Positions 1 to 5,876 of a stretch of DNA of 6,157 nucleotides are shown here, in pieces. Every line of letters starts with the position of its first letter. Positions within the stretch are counted from its first letter, which is position 1. The notes under the pieces were generated by a model. It was not told where the DNA came from and did no database searches. It was given only the letters and a program-made list of their open reading frames with translations. Both the position numbers and the translations under genes were made by a program. The stretch is taken from the NCBI GenBank assembly GCA_030040235.1, contig JASHUC010000088.1:1-6157 (forward strand), in the 5' to 3' direction. This DNA is from Gammaproteobacteria bacterium. GTDB taxonomy: Bacteria > Pseudomonadota > Gammaproteobacteria > Steroidobacterales > Steroidobacteraceae.

Positions 1-277
1 CGATCCCGGCGCGGATCAGATCCGCGGCGATGCCGGCCTGCAGATCCGAGAACCCGAGCACCAGATCGGGCTCGAGCGCGACAATGCGATCGATGCGGGC
101 GCTCGTGAATGCCGAGACGCGCGGCTTCTCCTTGCGCGCGCGTGCCGGACGCACCGTGAACCCGGAGATGCCGACGATCCGCGCCTCCTCCCCGAGCAGG
201 TACAGCGTCTCGGTCGTTTCCTCGGTGAGGCACACGATGCGCTGCGCATAGCGCGCGGCCGAGTCATTCGCCGGCAA
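1..277 (-). CDS. BtuF-like cobalamin/metal-chelate-binding fold protein, 5' part (runs off left edge)
   Basis: The first 92 residues are visible. The pattern RIVCLTEETTE, LYLLGEEARIVGISGFTVRP, and then KPRVSAFTSARIDRI followed by EPDLVLGFSDLQ is typical of the N-terminal lobe of the periplasmic-binding-protein fold of COG0614 (BtuF/FhuD/TroA-like), as in proteins annotated as cobalamin-binding or ABC-transporter substrate-binding. An in-frame TGA at 283-281 leaves TTG at 277-275 (MPANDSAARYAQRIV) as the best start; a GTG at 235-233 would cut into the conserved strand. The TTG start overlaps the end of pmbA by 14 bases, so translational coupling is likely. No signal peptide is present: the first beta strand begins about 13 residues in, so the protein is probably cytoplasmic and may not be a true transporter component. 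The family call is firm; ligand and role are not. Confidence 0.82.
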   Translation of the reverse strand, partial: MPANDSAARYAQRIVCLTEETTETLYLLGEEARIVGISGFTVRPARARKEKPRVSAFTSARIDRIVALEPDLVLGFSDLQAGIAADLIRAGI

Positions 278-1610
278 TCGTCATCTCACCGATGAGCACC
301 GAGCCGGTGCGAATCGAGCCGCGCGTGTCGACGTCCTCGCCCAGCGCGACGATGTTGCGGTACATGTCGCGCAGATTTCCGGCAATCGTGATCTCGTGGA
401 CCGGAAAGGCGAGCGCGCCCTTCTCCATCCAGTACCCGCTCGCGCCGCGCGAGTAATCGCCCGTCACGGGATTGATGCCCTGACCCATGAGCTCGGTCAC
501 GTAGAGCCCGTCGCCCGCGCGGCCGAGCAGCTCCTGGAAGGGCAGGACGTTCCCGGGGGCGGTGACGATGAGGTTGTGCACGCCGCCGGCGTTGCCGGTC
601 GTTTTGAGTCCGAGCTTGCGCGCCGAGTAGCTGTCGAGCACGTAGCCCTGCAGCACCCCGTCGCTCACGAGCTGGCGGTCGCGCGTCGCCACGCCTTCAT
701 CGTCGAAAGGACTGCTGCCGAGACCCTTCACGATGTGCGGGCGCTCGATGATCTGCAGGAACGCGGGAAAGACGCTCTGGCCGGCCGAGTCGAGCAGAAA
801 GGAAGCCTTGCGGTACTGGCTGCCGCCGCGAATGGCGCCGAGGAAGCTGCGGTAAAGCCCCCGGGCCATCTCCGGAGAAAAGACGATGGCGGCGCGCCGT
901 GTCGAGAGCTTGCGCGCGCCGAGGCGCGCGACGGCGCGCTCGGCCGCCCGGCGGCCGATGCTTTCGGTCGCCTCGAGATCGGCCGCATCGCGCGCGGTCG
1001 AGTACCAGTAGTCGCGCTGCATGTCCTCGCCGGCCTGCGCGAGCAGCACGCACGTGACGGTATGGGAGGTGCTCGCGTATCCGCCGAGGAAGCCGTGCGA
1101 ATTGCCGTACACCCGCACGCCGCGCTGGCTCGAGACCGAGGCGCCCTCGGAGTTGGTCACCCGCGCATCGACCGCGAGGCCTGCGGCCTCGCAGGCGCGC
1201 GCGAGACCGACGGCCTCCTCGGGCTCGAGGGCCCAGGGATGATAGAGATCGAGGTCGGGAATCTCCCGCGCGAGATCCTGCGGATCGGCAAGGCCCGAGG
1301 CCTCGTCCTCGGCGGTGAACCGCGCGATCGCGCACGCCTTCTCCACCGTCGCGCGCACGGCTGCAGCGCCGAGGTCCGCGGTGCTCGCCGAGCCCTTGCG
1401 CTGGCCGAAGTACACCGTGACGCCGAGGCCGCGGTCGCGCTGATACTCGACGGTATCGACCTCGCCGAGGCGCACCGTCGCGGTGAGTCCCCGCTGCAGG
1501 CTCGCATCCGCCTCGGCCTGCGTGGCGCCGCAGGCGCGCGCCTCCTCGAGCACGCGGCTCACGATCTCGGAGAGCTCGGAGATCCGCGATGGACCTATGT
1601 CCTGGGGCAT
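264..1610 (-). CDS. pmbA: PmbA/TldE, non-catalytic subunit of the TldD/TldE metalloprotease
   Basis: The product of 448 residues is close to the usual PmbA length of about 450. TldD and TldE form a heterodimeric zinc protease that degrades unfolded peptides; in E. coli it matures microcin B17 and removes the antitoxin CcdA. Family marks seen here are GLGVTVYFGQRKGSAST (about 61-77), GSSPFDDEGVATR (298-310), TELMGQGINPVTGDYSRGA (372-390) followed by SGYWMEKG, and the near-terminal EITIAGNLRDM (406-416). The HExxxH zinc motif of TldD is absent, as expected for the E subunit. I chose the ATG at 1610; a TTG at 1631 would add seven residues but lies only 10 bases after a -10 box. Neither has a clear ribosome binding site. 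The gene is divergent from yjgA, as in E. coli, and its stop overlaps the next minus-strand gene. The tldD partner ends at 5912 on the same strand. Confidence 0.96.
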   Translation of the reverse strand: MPQDIGPSRISELSEIVSRVLEEARACGATQAEADASLQRGLTATVRLGEVDTVEYQRDRGLGVTVYFGQRKGSASTADLGAAAVRATVEKACAIARFTAEDEASGLADPQDLAREIPDLDLYHPWALEPEEAVGLARACEAAGLAVDARVTNSEGASVSSQRGVRVYGNSHGFLGGYASTSHTVTCVLLAQAGEDMQRDYWYSTARDAADLEATESIGRRAAERAVARLGARKLSTRRAAIVFSPEMARGLYRSFLGAIRGGSQYRKASFLLDSAGQSVFPAFLQIIERPHIVKGLGSSPFDDEGVATRDRQLVSDGVLQGYVLDSYSARKLGLKTTGNAGGVHNLIVTAPGNVLPFQELLGRAGDGLYVTELMGQGINPVTGDYSRGASGYWMEKGALAFPVHEITIAGNLRDMYRNIVALGEDVDTRGSIRTGSVLIGEMTIAGE

Positions 1611-1641
1611 GGAGTTCGTGGCACGCTGCAAGTGGTGCAGA

Positions 1642-1647
1642 ATTGTA
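1642..1647 (-). promoter_or_regulatory. -10 box TACAAT for pmbA
   Basis: Reading the minus strand, TACAAT matches the sigma-70 -10 consensus at five of six positions and lies in the only A/T-rich patch of the divergent pmbA/yjgA gap. It would start transcription near 1635, giving a leader of about 25 bases to the ATG at 1610. No convincing -35 is seen at 17 or 18 bases (CCCGGT or TCCCGG), so activity is a guess from the -10 alone. Confidence 0.45.
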
Positions 1648-1667
1648 GTCTAGCAGTCGAGGTTACC

Positions 1668-1673
1668 GGGAGG
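1668..1673 (+). promoter_or_regulatory. Ribosome binding site GGGAGG that decides an ATT start
   Basis: GGGAGG is a near-perfect anti-16S match. The 7-base spacer (1674-1680) leads exactly to the ATT at 1681 in the yjgA frame. An in-frame TGA at 1675-1677 lies inside the spacer, so no start further upstream is possible. Confidence 0.75.
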
Positions 1674-1680
1674 CTGACCG

Positions 1681-2196
1681 ATTCCCGAGCAAGACGGCGG
1701 GGCGAGCGCGCCACCGCCGAGCAAGAGCGAGCGCAAGCGCACCGCGCAGGCTGCGCAGCAGCTCGGCGAGGAGCTCATCGAGCTGCCCGACGCGGAGCTC
1801 GAGGCTCTCGGCCTGCCCGAGCCCTTGAGCGATGCCATCCGCGAGGCCCGCCGGATCGTGAGCCGCGCAGCCGGAGCGCGCCAGAGGCAGTACATCGGAC
1901 GGCTCATGCGCGACATCGATCTTGCGCAGATCCACCACGCACTCGAGGGGCGGCGCGCCCGGGCGGCGCTCGAGGCGCAGCGTTTCCACCTCATTGAATC
2001 GTGGCGTGCGCGGCTCATCGAGACGCCTGCCGGTGCGCTCGAGGAACTCGCCCGCGCGCGCCCCGGGATCGACCGGGAGGCCTGGCAGCACACCGTGGCG
2101 CAAGCGCGCGCCGAGCGCACCGACGAGAAGGCCTCGGGCAGCGCATCCCGTCAGCTGTTTCGCATGCTGCGGGCGCTCTTTGAGCCTCCGGCGTAG
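1681..2196 (+). CDS. yjgA: YjgA/DarP ribosome biogenesis factor (DUF615), probable ATT start
   Basis: YjgA (also named DarP) binds late 50S ribosomal precursors and helps their maturation in E. coli. The 171-residue product, slightly shorter than the 183 of E. coli, carries the family signature SKSERKR (14-20), an acidic helix ELIELPDAELEALGLPEPL (31-49), DAIREARRI (51-59), RQRQYIGRLMR (67-77), and a C-terminal SASRQLFRMLRAL (154-166). The N-terminus is low-complexity and proline/acid rich, as usual. The start is odd. Between the in-frame TGA at 1675 and a TTG at 1825 there is no ATG, GTG or TTG in frame, yet the conserved SKSERKR lies in that stretch. ATT at 1681 with GGGAGG 7 bases upstream is the only choice that keeps the full domain. 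Starting at TTG 1825 would leave 123 residues and lose about the first 48. Function is confident; the ATT start could also be a sequencing or assembly error of an ATG. Confidence 0.93.
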   Translation: MPEQDGGASAPPPSKSERKRTAQAAQQLGEELIELPDAELEALGLPEPLSDAIREARRIVSRAAGARQRQYIGRLMRDIDLAQIHHALEGRRARAALEAQRFHLIESWRARLIETPAGALEELARARPGIDREAWQHTVAQARAERTDEKASGSASRQLFRMLRALFEPPA

Positions 2197-2211
2197 CTTC
2201 GGCAGGCGCCC

Positions 2212-2220
2212 TGTTACAAT
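2212..2220 (+). promoter_or_regulatory. Extended -10 promoter (TGTTACAAT) for purEK
   Basis: TGT directly before TACAAT makes an extended -10 element, which can work without a -35; no -35 is visible at normal spacing. The hexamer ends 6 bases before the purE ATG, so transcription is predicted to start at or within a base or two of the start codon. No ribosome binding site lies between it and the ATG. Confidence 0.6.
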
Positions 2221-2226
2221 GACGCC

Positions 2227-2727
2227 ATGCAGGCGCTCGTCGGCATCATCATGGGCTCCGCCTCGGACTGGGAGACGATGCGCCGCGCGGCCGAGACACT
2301 CGATGAGCTCGGCGTCCCCTTCGAGGTACGCATCGTCTCGGCGCACCGCACGCCCGATCTGCTCTTCGAGTACGCGGGAAGCGCACGCGAGCGCGGTCTC
2401 GAGGTCATCATCGCGGGCGCAGGAGGCGCGGCTCACCTGCCGGGCATGACCGCCGCGAAGACTCTCCTGCCGGTGCTTGCGGTACCCGTGCAGTCGCACG
2501 CCCTCAGCGGGCTCGACTCGCTTCTCTCGATCGTGCAGATGCCCGCCGGCGTGCCCGTGGCCACCTTCGCGATCGGCCAGGCGGGCGCGGTGAATGCGGC
2601 GCTCGCCGCGGCCGCCATCCTCGCGGGCAAGCACCCGCACATCGAGGAGCAGTTGCGCGGCTACCGGGAGTGCCAGACCGCCTCGGTCCTCAAGCATCCC
2701 GATCCGCGCAGCGCGAGCAAATCATGA
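2227..2727 (+). CDS. purE: PurE, N5-carboxyaminoimidazole ribonucleotide mutase (class I)
   Basis: PurE moves the carboxyl group of N5-CAIR to carbon 4 to give CAIR in de novo purine synthesis, acting on the product of PurK. The 166-residue length is normal (about 169 in E. coli). Class I marks are GSASDWETM (10-18), SAHRTP (38-43) with the catalytic histidine at 40, [12 protein letters not shown] (63-74), and [20 protein letters not shown] (86-105) with the following PAGVPVAT. The adjacent purK confirms the two-enzyme bacterial route rather than the class II AIR carboxylase. The ATG at 2227 is the right start because it falls just before the first beta strand (ALVGIIMG). It has no ribosome binding site and a -10 box 6 bases upstream. 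The stop overlaps the purK start by four bases (ATGA). Confidence 0.98.
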   Translation: MQALVGIIMGSASDWETMRRAAETLDELGVPFEVRIVSAHRTPDLLFEYAGSARERGLEVIIAGAGGAAHLPGMTAAKTLLPVLAVPVQSHALSGLDSLLSIVQMPAGVPVATFAIGQAGAVNAALAAAAILAGKHPHIEEQLRGYRECQTASVLKHPDPRSASKS

Positions 2728-3818
2728 CGATCGGGGTGCTGGGCGGCGGCCAGCTCGGCCGCATGCTCGCCCTTGCAGGCTATCCCCTCGGACTCGACTT
2801 CGTGTTCCTGGACCACGCCGCGAGCGCCCCGGCCGGACAGCTCGCGCCGCTCATCTGCGCGGAGTTCACCGATCGCGCTCGGCTCGCCGAGCTCGGCGCG
2901 CGCGCGGACGTGGTCACCTTCGATTGGGAAAACGTTCCGGTCGATGCGCTCGGCGCGCTCGGTGCTCCCGTGCGCCCCTCGCTCCGGGCGCTCGCCACCG
3001 CGCAGGACCGCGCGCGCGAGAAGCGTCTGTTCGAGCAGCTCGGCATCCCGACGACCCGCTGGCGAGCCGTCGAGTCGCAACGCGAGCTCGCGCGGGCGGT
3101 GCGCGAGATCGGGCTGCCGGGTGTTTTGAAGACACGCCGTCTGGGCTACGACGGCAAGGGCCAGGCGGTCGTGCGCACGCCGGCGCAGCTCGATGCGGGC
3201 TGGCAGCGCCTCGGCACGCGGCCGCTCATCTACGAGGAGTACGTACCCTTCGAGTTCGAGGTTTCGATCATCGGAGCACGCGGGCGAGGCGGGGAGACGG
3301 TGACCTATCCGCTCTGTCTCAACACCCACGCGCAGGGCATGCTGCGCCTCACGCGGGCGCCCTACGGCTCGGTCCGGCTGCAACGGGCGGCGGGGCGGTA
3401 TCTCGAGCGCGCGCTGCGCCATTTCGGCTACATCGGCGTGCTCACGATCGAGTTCTTCTACCTGAAAGGCCGCCTCATCGCGAACGAGATGGCTCCCCGC
3501 GTGCACAATTCCGGGCACTGGACCATCGAGGGCGCGGCGACCAGCCAGTTTGAGAACCACGTGCGCGCCGTCGCCGGGCTGCCGCTCGGCTCGACCCGGG
3601 CGCGCGGTCACTGCGCGATGTTCAACCTCATCGGCGCATTGCCGCCGCGCGCGCGGCTGCTCGCGCACGCCGGGCTCCATCTCCATGAATATGGAAAGGA
3701 GCCGCGCCCCGGACGCAAACTCGGGCACTGCACGGTGGTAGCGCCCTCGGCGCGCGCGCGTGACCGATGGGTACGGGCCTTGCGGCCCGAGTTGGCCCCG
3801 GACATACGCATCCCCTAG
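2724..3818 (+). CDS. purK: PurK, N5-carboxyaminoimidazole ribonucleotide synthase
   Basis: PurK is an ATP-grasp enzyme that joins bicarbonate to AIR using ATP, making N5-CAIR for PurE. The 364-residue product has the family order: GGGQLGRM (7-14) in the N-terminal nucleotide-like fold, [10 protein letters not shown] (94-103), the ATP-grasp segment [12 protein letters not shown] (136-147), [12 protein letters not shown] (170-181), the metal/ATP site [19 protein letters not shown] (242-260) with HNSGHWTIE (261-269), and the terminal [12 protein letters not shown] (324-335). The ATG at 2724 sits in an ATGA overlap with the purE stop, which implies translational coupling. An earlier in-frame start at 2670 inside purE would add 18 unrelated residues and is rejected. 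The stop codon TAG supplies the first three bases of the -10 box used by the next gene. Confidence 0.98.
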   Translation: MTIGVLGGGQLGRMLALAGYPLGLDFVFLDHAASAPAGQLAPLICAEFTDRARLAELGARADVVTFDWENVPVDALGALGAPVRPSLRALATAQDRAREKRLFEQLGIPTTRWRAVESQRELARAVREIGLPGVLKTRRLGYDGKGQAVVRTPAQLDAGWQRLGTRPLIYEEYVPFEFEVSIIGARGRGGETVTYPLCLNTHAQGMLRLTRAPYGSVRLQRAAGRYLERALRHFGYIGVLTIEFFYLKGRLIANEMAPRVHNSGHWTIEGAATSQFENHVRAVAGLPLGSTRARGHCAMFNLIGALPPRARLLAHAGLHLHEYGKEPRPGRKLGHCTVVAPSARARDRWVRALRPELAPDIRIP

Positions 3819-3821
3819 AAT
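3792..3821 (+). promoter_or_regulatory. Candidate promoter for the exeA-FHA gene, inside the 3' end of purK
   Basis: TTGGCC at 3792-3797 (four of six -35 matches) and TAGAAT at 3816-3821 (five of six -10 matches) are separated by 18 bases. The expected start is near 3828, two bases before the ATG at 3830. The -10 box contains the purK stop codon. No ribosome binding site lies between it and the ATG, fitting a leaderless or nearly leaderless message. Confidence 0.5.
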
Positions 3822-3829
3822 CCGGTCCG

Positions 3830-5125
3830 ATGTATCTGGAGCTTTTCAAATTGAAGGAGCTGCCCTTCCGGCTGAGCCCGGACCCGCAGTTCCTGTATTT
3901 GAGCAAGCAGCATGCGCGCGCCAAGGCGTACATGGAGTCCACGATCTGGTTCACGGACGGATTCGTGGTGATCACCGGGGAGATCGGCTCGGGCAAGACG
4001 ACGCTCATCGAGTCGTTCCTGCAGGAGATCCAGCGCGACGTGGTGGTCGCGCAGATCAACCAGACGCAGGTCTCCGCGGTGGATTTCCTGCAGGCCGTGC
4101 TCGTGCAGTTCGGATTCTCGCCCTTCAAGATGAAGAAGGCCGAGCTGATTGCGACCATCAACAATTTCCTCGTCGAGCAGTACGCCGCCGACCGCAAGGT
4201 GCTGCTCATCGTGGACGAGGCGCAGAACCTCAGCTTGCGCGTGCTCGAGGAGGTGCGGCTGCTCTCGGGGGTGGAAACCACCAAGGAGAAGGTGCTGCGC
4301 ATCATCCTCGCCGGCCAGCCCGAGCTCAACGAGAAACTCGATGCGCCGGAACTGGTGCAGCTCACCCAGCGCATCCGGCTGCGCTTTCACCTCGGCACGC
4401 TCTCCCCGGTCGAGATGCGCGCCTACATCCAGCACCGGCTCGAGGTGGCCGGCGCGGGTGACCGGCAGATCTTCGCCGAGGAGACCTTTCCCGAGATCTT
4501 CCGCTACACCGGAGGGGTGCCGCGCCTCGTCAATACCCTGTGCGATACGGCCCTCATGTCCGCCTACGGCGTGGACCGCGACAGTGTGACGACCGATGAC
4601 ATCACCTCGGCGATCCAGGAGCTGCGCTGGGTCGAATTCCAATCGCGCACGCAGGCGCATCGCACGCAGCTCGAAACGACGGGCGCGCCGGCCCGCCCCA
4701 CGGAGGGGACGCGCGAGATCGTGGGCCGCGTCATCATCGCGACCGAGGGACGCACGCTCTCGGACGTACCGCTCAAGATCGGCCGGATCATCCTCGGGCG
4801 CACGGTCGACAACGACGTGCAGATCGACAGCCGCTTCGTCAGCCGCCATCACTGCCAGATCATCACCACACCGCAGGGCTCGGTCGTCGAGGACTTGAAC
4901 AGCACGAACGGCATCCACGTGCAGGGCAAGCGCGTGCGGCGCTACCACCTCAACGACGGGGATGTCGTTGCGATCGGCAAGCACGAGCTCATGTACGTCG
5001 ATGAGCGGCTACCCGCCGCCAAGCGCAATCAGTTCACGGAGACCGAGCCGGGACTTCCGCCCAGCGAAACGGACGGCCTGCGGCGCGAGGCGCGCCCGGA
5101 GCCGAGTGAGCCTGTCGATGAGTGA
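3830..5125 (+). CDS. ExeA/GspA-like AAA ATPase with C-terminal FHA domain
   Basis: The 431-residue protein begins MYLELFKLKELPFRLSPDPQ, the standard opening of ExeA/GspA and exosortase-locus secretion ATPases. The AAA domain has Walker A GEIGSGKTT (50-58), Walker B VLLIVDEAQ (124-132), a sensor-type strand RIILAGQPEL (157-166), arginines in QRIRLRF (180-186), and a sensor-2 motif GGVPRLVN (228-235). A linker of about 270-295 leads to an FHA domain (about 297-390) with all phosphothreonine-contact marks: GR (323-324), SRHH (338-341) and NSTNG (357-361). A charged, proline-rich tail follows (392-431). No membrane segment is seen, unlike Aeromonas ExeA, which has a transmembrane helix and a peptidoglycan-binding part. 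I chose the ATG at 3830 because the family N-terminus begins there; the frame stays open back to 3767 within purK. It lies 11 bases after purK without a ribosome binding site, so it probably uses its own promoter. It likely responds to a Thr-phosphorylated partner; the partner and process are unknown. Confidence 0.92.
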   Translation: MYLELFKLKELPFRLSPDPQFLYLSKQHARAKAYMESTIWFTDGFVVITGEIGSGKTTLIESFLQEIQRDVVVAQINQTQVSAVDFLQAVLVQFGFSPFKMKKAELIATINNFLVEQYAADRKVLLIVDEAQNLSLRVLEEVRLLSGVETTKEKVLRIILAGQPELNEKLDAPELVQLTQRIRLRFHLGTLSPVEMRAYIQHRLEVAGAGDRQIFAEETFPEIFRYTGGVPRLVNTLCDTALMSAYGVDRDSVTTDDITSAIQELRWVEFQSRTQAHRTQLETTGAPARPTEGTREIVGRVIIATEGRTLSDVPLKIGRIILGRTVDNDVQIDSRFVSRHHCQIITTPQGSVVEDLNSTNGIHVQGKRVRRYHLNDGDVVAIGKHELMYVDERLPAAKRNQFTETEPGLPPSETDGLRREARPEPSEPVDE

Positions 5126-5141
5126 AGCGCTGGAGGAGCGA

Positions 5142-5162
5142 ACGGCTCGAGGAGTGAGCCGT
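5142..5162. terminator. Hairpin between convergent genes, possible bidirectional terminator
   Basis: ACGGCTC (5142-5148) and GAGCCGT (5156-5162) form a perfect 7-base-pair stem with a 7-base loop. It fills the 39-base gap between the convergent exeA-FHA and membrane-protein genes, which is where a shared terminator is expected. Neither side has a T-run, so it is not a classical intrinsic terminator. Confidence 0.4.
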
Positions 5163-5164
5163 CG

Positions 5165-5425
5165 CTACTTGCCGCCGTCGCGTCGGATCTCGGATAGCGC
5201 GTCGGGGCGCTCGTACGAGGCTCGCATGCGCCGGTAGTTGCGCCGGCGCAGCCACACGACGACACCCGCAAGGAGCGCGATGAGGCCGGGAAGTCCCAGC
5301 ACCACGCTCGCAAGCGCAGAGGAAGCCCGATAGCTCGCGGCGAGCGCCGCGAGACCGCCCACGACGTAGAGTCCCGGCAGAACCTCGTAGAGCGGTCGTG
5401 CGAGTCGCAGGCTCGGGTACCCCAT
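5165..5425 (-). CDS. Small membrane protein with two predicted helices, unknown function
   Basis: I do not recognise a named family. From the ATG at 5425 the product has 86 residues. Two hydrophobic stretches, about 14-31 (EVLPGLYVVGGLAALAAS) and 38-59 (LASVVLGLPGLIALLAGVVV and on), are separated by a short turn with one arginine. They are followed by the strongly basic WLRRRNYRRMR (58-68) and a charged tail ending in GGK. The positive-inside rule puts the C-terminus in the cytoplasm, and therefore the N-terminus as well. A TTG at 5434 would add three residues; neither start has a strong ribosome binding site. The clear hydrophobic/basic layout argues that it is real. It is convergent with exeA-FHA and lies 100 bases downstream of the 58-residue gene, possibly in the same transcript. 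Confidence 0.75.
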   Translation of the reverse strand: MGYPSLRLARPLYEVLPGLYVVGGLAALAASYRASSALASVVLGLPGLIALLAGVVVWLRRRNYRRMRASYERPDALSEIRRDGGK

Positions 5426-5466
5426 GAGCGCCAAGCTTAGTCTCGCCGCAGGGCGGACGATAGGGC

Positions 5467-5487
5467 GCTGCCGCAGAGTCCGGCAGC
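5467..5487. other. GC-rich hairpin between two small minus-strand genes
   Basis: GCTGCCG (5467-5473) and CGGCAGC (5481-5487) form a perfect 7-base-pair stem around a 7-base loop. It sits in the 100-base gap between the 58-residue gene and the membrane-protein gene. No T-run follows on either strand, so it could be an attenuating or mRNA-stabilising structure, or chance in GC-rich DNA. Confidence 0.35.
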
Positions 5488-5525
5488 CGCGCCGATTCAG
5501 GTCGCGAGGATTGCGCGCGGGTCGA

Positions 5526-5702
5526 TCAGTCGCGCGACGCGCGCCGGCCGGTCACGAGCTCGACGAGCCTGCCGAAGAGCGAGGGTTTCCATCCCTCGAC
5601 CCCCATGTCCGTGCGGGGCCGCACCCCTCGACGCGCGAGCTCGGACAGGAGCTCCTGGGGAAGCTGCAATCTCGGTTCGCTGAGGGTGCGTTCGGCCTGC
5701 AT
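5526..5702 (-). CDS. Unrecognised 58-residue protein with a strong ribosome binding site
   Basis: I do not recognise the product and assign no function. The evidence for a real gene is the ATG at 5702-5700 with AGGAGGAG seven bases upstream (5717-5710), the best ribosome binding site in the window, and codon use with about 86 percent G or C at third positions, as in the neighbouring genes. The protein is polar and basic: a likely amphipathic helix around 11-26 (RLQLPQELLSELARRG), then a PRTDMGVEGWKPSLFG segment (29-44), and a second helix RLVELVTGRRASRD (45-58). It has no cysteines, no membrane segment and no signal peptide. The open frame continues upstream to 5753, but that part lacks start signals. 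It follows tldD after 209 bases. A short DNA- or partner-binding protein is possible but unproven. Confidence 0.65.
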   Translation of the reverse strand: MQAERTLSEPRLQLPQELLSELARRGVRPRTDMGVEGWKPSLFGRLVELVTGRRASRD

Positions 5703-5709
5703 GTCAGTG

Positions 5710-5717
5710 CTCCTCCT
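5710..5717 (-). promoter_or_regulatory. Ribosome binding site AGGAGGAG of the 58-residue gene
   Basis: AGGAGGAG on the minus strand with a 7-base spacer to the ATG at 5702. It selects this ATG over the longer in-frame extension to 5753. Confidence 0.75.
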
Positions 5718-5728
5718 GGATTCGTCAG

Positions 5729-5744
5729 CGGCTCGTGAGAGCCG
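5729..5744. other. Perfect 6-base-pair hairpin just upstream of the 58-residue gene
   Basis: CGGCTC (5729-5734) and GAGCCG (5739-5744) enclose four bases. Read on the plus strand the loop is GTGA, of GNRA type; on the minus strand it is TCAC. On the minus strand it ends 11 bases before the AGGAGGAG ribosome binding site, so it would sit in the leader of that small gene. Its stem has the same sequence as the core of the hairpin at 5142-5162. Confidence 0.45.
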
Positions 5745-5876
5745 TGGGAGCAAGCTACGGTCCTGTGAGCGTGCACGGCGTGCAGCGCGTCACAGCTTCG
5801 TCGAGCCGTTGCGGACACTCGCGTGAAAGCGCCTGCGCTGTAGCCGTCTGCGTACAGGCCAGAAGATTATGTAGGC

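Noticed and set aside
16..267. An 83-codon minus-strand frame starting at the ATG overlapping the pmbA stop
   Set aside because: Its translation is Arg/Ser-rich without pattern, whereas the neighbouring frame from TTG 277 gives a clean BtuF-like sequence.
1610..1640. TGGCAC in the pmbA/yjgA gap as a possible sigma-54 promoter
   Set aside because: The required GC-containing second element is not at the right spacing on either strand.
396..1997. A 533-codon open frame on the plus strand antisense to pmbA
   Set aside because: It mirrors pmbA codons in a very GC-rich region, is rich in arginine and alanine with no family pattern, and runs into yjgA in a wrong frame. pmbA is unmistakable on the other strand.
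2670..2723. An upstream in-frame extension of purK inside purE
   Set aside because: The residues are unrelated to PurK; the family N-terminus [14 protein letters not shown] begins at 2724 in a standard ATGA overlap.
1663..4984. Three long minus-strand open frames (1663-2697, 2661-3728, 3815-4984) antisense to yjgA, purE, purK and exeA-FHA
   Set aside because: All lie opposite genes with clear family motifs, have Arg/His/Asp-rich composition typical of antisense frames at high GC, and show no start signals.
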